Assembly: GCA_030619685.1 (NCBI GenBank)
Contig: JAUXAX010000061.1
Span: 1-13,217 of the forward strand
DNA: 13,217 nucleotides
Source: Dehalococcoidia bacterium
GTDB taxonomy: Bacteria; Chloroflexota; Dehalococcoidia; SZUA-161
Direction: 5' to 3'
Under the pieces are notes generated by a model. That model was not told where the DNA came from, did not search any database, and saw nothing but the letters and a program-made list of their open reading frames with translations. Below are positions 12,493 to 13,217 of this stretch, one piece after another. A program made the translations under genes and the position numbers. The first letter of the stretch is position 1; each line of letters begins with the position of its first letter.

Positions 12493-13217
12493 ATGGGAAA
12501 TAAGGGCGTGAAGCACTTGTGGGGACAGGATTTCAACATAGTCAAAGAAGGGCTAGATGAAGCGCAAGTAGTAGCCTTTGTTAATAATATTACAAGGCAA
12601 AAAGAGGCGGGAGTAAGAGAGGAAGCTAGGAGAAAGGCCGAGGACGATGCAAGCAAGATTCTTGCCCAATCCGAACAAAGAGGCCGCCATCTCATAGAGG
12701 AGGGAAGAAAGAGGGGTGAGACTGAAGCAAAACGCTTGATTTCCGAAGCCGAACAGAGAGGCCGCCAGATTATTGAGGAGGCAAAAAACAAAGCCAGGCC
12801 CGAGGCAAACAAGGTGGTCGCCGAAGCTGAGCGCAAAGGCCTCCAGATCATAGAGGAAGCAGAAAGGAAGGCTCAGCCCGAGGTGAGAAAGGTAGTCGCC
12901 GAAGCCGAGCAGACCGGACGACAGCTTATCGAGGAAGCAAGAAAGAAGGCCGAGGCTGATACAAACAGGATAATTGCTGAAGCTGACCAGAAAGGCATCC
13001 AGACCATAGAGGAAGCAAGAAAGAAGGCTGAACCCGAGGCAAACAAGATAGTCGCCGAAGCAGAACAGAGAGGCCGCCAGATTATTGAGGAGGCAAGAAA
13101 CAAAGCCAGGCCCGAGGCAAACAAGGTAATCGCCGAAGCTGAGCAGAAAGGCCGCCAGATTATTGAGGAGGCAAAAAACAAAGCCAGGCCCGAGGCAAAC
13201 AAGGTGGTCGCCGAAGC
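12493..13217 (+). CDS. DivIVA-like N-terminus fused to 26-residue-repeat coiled-coil protein (C-terminus beyond the right edge)
   Basis: 241 complete codons with no stop before the window end. AAGGAGGGGG lies just before ATG 12493. Residues about 14-35 (FNIVKEGLDEAQVVAFVNN) resemble the DivIVA-type N-terminal segment F-x-x-V-x-x-G-[YL]-D-x-x-x-V-x-x-F. From residue 52 the protein is a gap-free tandem repeat of 26 residues: units begin at residues 52, 78, 104, 130, 156, 182, 208 and 234. A typical unit is EANKVVAEAEQRG followed by RQIIEEAKNKARP. Hydrophobic residues fall at positions 2, 5, 9, 13, 16, 20 and 24. Proline ends five of the seven full units. No signal peptide. The N-terminus suggests a cytoskeletal, polar or membrane-curvature scaffold role, but this is inference. 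The total length and C-terminal domain are unknown. Confidence 0.85.
   Translation, partial: MGNKGVKHLWGQDFNIVKEGLDEAQVVAFVNNITRQKEAGVREEARRKAEDDASKILAQSEQRGRHLIEEGRKRGETEAKRLISEAEQRGRQIIEEAKNKARPEANKVVAEAERKGLQIIEEAERKAQPEVRKVVAEAEQTGRQLIEEARKKAEADTNRIIAEADQKGIQTIEEARKKAEPEANKIVAEAEQRGRQIIEEARNKARPEANKVIAEAEQKGRQIIEEAKNKARPEANKVVAE
12646..13217 (+). repeat. 78-bp in-frame tandem repeat array (seven full units plus part of an eighth)
   Basis: Units start at 12646, 12724, 12802, 12880, 12958, 13036, 13114 and 13192, with no indels. Units differ at many positions, except that 69 bases at 12759-12827 are identical to 13149-13217, exactly five units apart; unit 6 is nearly the same. This pattern points to a recent duplication or gene conversion among otherwise diverged units. 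The array continues past the window. Confidence 0.9.

Noticed and set aside
12477..13202. Two long minus-strand frames (124 and 109 codons) rich in FASGLALFFASSIIWRP-type repeats
   Set aside because: They are antisense shadows of the plus-strand 78-bp coding repeat; because 78 is a multiple of three, one antisense frame stays open. No RBS, and the plus strand has promoter, RBS and sensible coiled-coil composition.

Overview
The window looks like a piece of an uncultured bacterial chromosome. The best guess is a Chloroflexota (Dehalococcoidia-like) organism, with moderate to low confidence. The pointers are a DivIVA-like N-terminus fused to a long coiled coil, a DegV/PlsY-like pair, a membrane-anchored HdrD-like Fe-S oxidoreductase, and many heptamer-based intergenic repeats. 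No rRNA, tRNA, CRISPR array, integrase or transposase was found. Most genes have strong GGAGG-type ribosome binding sites, which resolve several start codons.

Left part (1-3000, minus strand). Reading leftward: a C-terminal remnant of a DegV gene, a complete DegV (fatty-acid-binding) gene that overlaps a PlsY-like acyltransferase gene, a 125-bp inverted repeat element, a P-loop kinase, and the N-terminal third of a PRPP synthetase running off the left edge. DegV and PlsY belong to connected steps of fatty acid incorporation into phospholipid. Both proteins here have changes in their signature motifs.

Centre (3000-7150). A strong sigma70-type promoter drives a 683-residue fusion of a NarI-like cytochrome b membrane domain, a two-cluster 4Fe-4S domain and two CCG domains. 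This matches the family proposed to pass electrons from ETF to menaquinone. After it comes a 283-bp repeat cluster with heptamer arrays, a 48-bp palindrome, a pair of opposed REP-like hairpins and a second copy of the 125-bp element family. A two-gene overlapping minus-strand unit follows: a class I SAM methyltransferase then a GT2 glycosyltransferase, probably for surface polysaccharide.

Right-centre (7150-12100). A small membrane protein, an unrecognised 179-residue protein and an ICMT-family membrane methyltransferase. The last two are transcribed divergently from overlapping promoters. Then an alpha/beta hydrolase, a doubtful small ORF and an M20 metallopeptidase with its own extended -10 promoter.

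Right end (12100-13217). A degraded winged-helix remnant of a response regulator, then a well-formed promoter and RBS leading to a repeat protein cut by the window edge. This protein has a DivIVA-like N-terminus followed by at least seven exact 26-residue repeats. Their hydrophobic spacing (3-4-4 plus 3-4-4-4) and periodic proline are the most unusual protein-level signal in the window.
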